A DNA stretch of 31,142 bases. It comes from Gamarada debralockiae. Lineage: Eukaryota; Ascomycota; Leotiomycetes; Helotiales; Hyphodiscaceae. Of the stretch, positions 29,842-31,142 are shown piece by piece. The position numbers were made by a program, and so were the translations under genes. The notes beneath the pieces are model-generated. The model was not told the origin of the DNA and did no database searches. It saw only the letters and a list, made by a program, of their open reading frames with translations. Numbering within the stretch: position 1 is the stretch's first letter; each line of letters begins with the position of its first letter. The stretch covers positions 1-31,142 of the forward strand of contig NXFV01000084.1 in the NCBI GenBank assembly GCA_002803225.1, in the 5' to 3' direction.

Positions 29842-31142
29842 TAATATAGACCTTAGGGAGGTTTTGGCCTACTTACTAGAGCTTATATAAATAGAGGAGA
29901 TAATTATTACCTGTTCCTATATATAAATAGTAGTATATCATTACTATAGATACTAATATTACTATTTAAGCTACTATATAAGTTTTATATAAAACATAGT
30001 AAAGACAGCTAATATACTACTTAATTTACCTTTTAAGCTAGATATTATAGTCTTATAGCCCTTAAATCCTAAAATAGATAGTAATCTAAGATATTAATAC
30101 TAGTTTCGGTTAAATTTTTGTGTCTATAAAGGGCATATTATTACTTAGCTTTATTACTTAAAGGCCAACTACTCTAATTACTAATATATAAATATCTCTT
30201 TTAACTAGCTTAATACTCTACTAATTAATAATAATATCTTATTATCTATTACCTCTATTATTAATAATATAGTTAGGGAGAGTATTAAGGAGCTTCTAGT
30301 ATAAGATTAGCCTATTTTGGGTAAGCTACCTCTTCTAAACTCCTAGTTTATAGTCCTAAATCTTAATATTACTACTATAGAGGTAAATTTAATTTTAAAC
30401 TAGATTTCTAGCTAATTTAATATATCTTCCGACCTCCTTATATTATCTATTTACTAGATACTTATTAATAAAGTATTTAGAAAAGACTATATCTTTACTA
30501 TAGCCTTCCTAATATTATATCCTATAGACTAGGCTAACTTTAATATCCCCTAGCTATAAAAGATTAACTTTAATAATTATATTTAGTACTTAATTTATTT
30601 TTAAGATAAGAGGTTTAGGTATTATCTATACTAGTAGTTTTTAGTATTTAATCTTCTTATATACTAAAAGACTAGAAGTTTAGCCTGTTTTTATATCTCT
30701 AAAGCTTTTAGTCTTAAGGATCTAAGCTATAAAGAGCTTACTAAGGCCTTTCTTATAGATAATACCTTACTACCTTAGATTATATATTAAGGTTCTATAC
30801 TTATAGATACTTACTTATATTAAAGGAACAAAAGTAATAGTCTATAGATATAGACTTACTTTCTCTTGCCTAGAATATTACCTATCTTTCTTATATTTAG
30901 TATAGCTAATATATAGTAGTACGACCTATATTAATACTTCCCTAGCTTTTCGGACATAGAATTTACAAGTAAGTAGATTTAATATAAATTTATTTAGGAT
31001 AAGGTACAAGATAACCTTTATATTATTACTTACTATTTAGTACTTTAATTAAAGGCCTTTACTAGATACATATTATATTCGTTTCTATACTTTATAGACT
31101 CCTAGGACTAGTTTAAGTAGTAGGCCTATAGTACTAGCTATA
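29842..31142 (+). mobile_element. RIP-saturated Helitron relic: DUF6570-type region plus Helitron-like N-terminal (Rep) domain, truncated by window end
   Basis: Fungal Helitrons encode a Rep/helicase that moves DNA by rolling-circle replication. Here one plus-strand frame can be followed despite dense stops. The first part (about 29850-30190: LRE, then IEEIIIT, KTANILLNLPFKLDIIVL, RYxYxFRLNF) matches the conserved start of these proteins. The second (about 30345-30960) has LNLNITTIEVNLILN, then AFLILYPI, NFNNYI, FLVFNLLIY, FYISKAFSLKDLSYKELTKA, LPIFLIFSIANI and YFPSFSDIEF, matching the Helitron-like N-terminal domain. About 17 TAA/TAG stops lie in about 155 codons of that last part, all at likely Gln or Trp positions and none TGA, without any frameshift. 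Identity is from recall of fungal Helitron proteins. The helicase half lies past the window. Confidence 0.8.

Overview
This window looks like nuclear DNA of a filamentous ascomycete (Pezizomycotina; a leotiomycete is my guess, which I cannot prove here). The evidence is short introns of about 46-62 nt with GT..AG ends, a HET gene, HET-NACHT-WD40 and HeLo-like proteins, a fungal-type DPH2, and strong repeat-induced point mutation (RIP). RIP shows as CAG/CAA/TGG codons turned into TAG/TAA inside otherwise collinear reading frames.

Layout. (1) 194-4218, minus: a nearly full-length HET-NACHT-WD40 NLR gene that is now dead; the HET and NACHT parts carry many RIP-type stops, while the eight-repeat WD40 block is much better kept. 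(2) 4219-9007: almost no supportable genes; a fragment of a pogo/Fot1-type terminal repeat starts at 4574. (3) 9008-16109: a conserved 'core' island with an 845-aa fungal protein of unknown function, DPH2 (diphthamide synthesis) and, on the minus strand, a four-helix MARVEL-like membrane protein. (4) 17416-19627: a HET-domain gene with two introns and a disturbed 5' part. (5) 20171-28576: an accessory stretch with a mariner-like MITE, a GMC oxidoreductase with a single in-frame TAG, a decayed sulfotransferase-like gene, a scrap of an FAD enzyme, a 195-bp TA-flanked MITE, and an intact-looking HeLo-like/ankyrin-type protein. (6) 28840-31142: an AT-rich, RIP-saturated block whose last 1.3 kb is a recognisable Helitron Rep N-terminus, running off the end.

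How it fits together. The centre (9-16 kb) is housekeeping. The flanks hold three allorecognition or cell-death type genes (NLR relic, HET gene, HeLo-like gene) among transposon debris and broken specialised-metabolism-type enzymes. I do not see a clearly new multi-gene system. The most informative signals are the readable RIP-killed NLR with its spared WD40 block, the readable Helitron ghost, and the single-codon lesion in the GMC gene.
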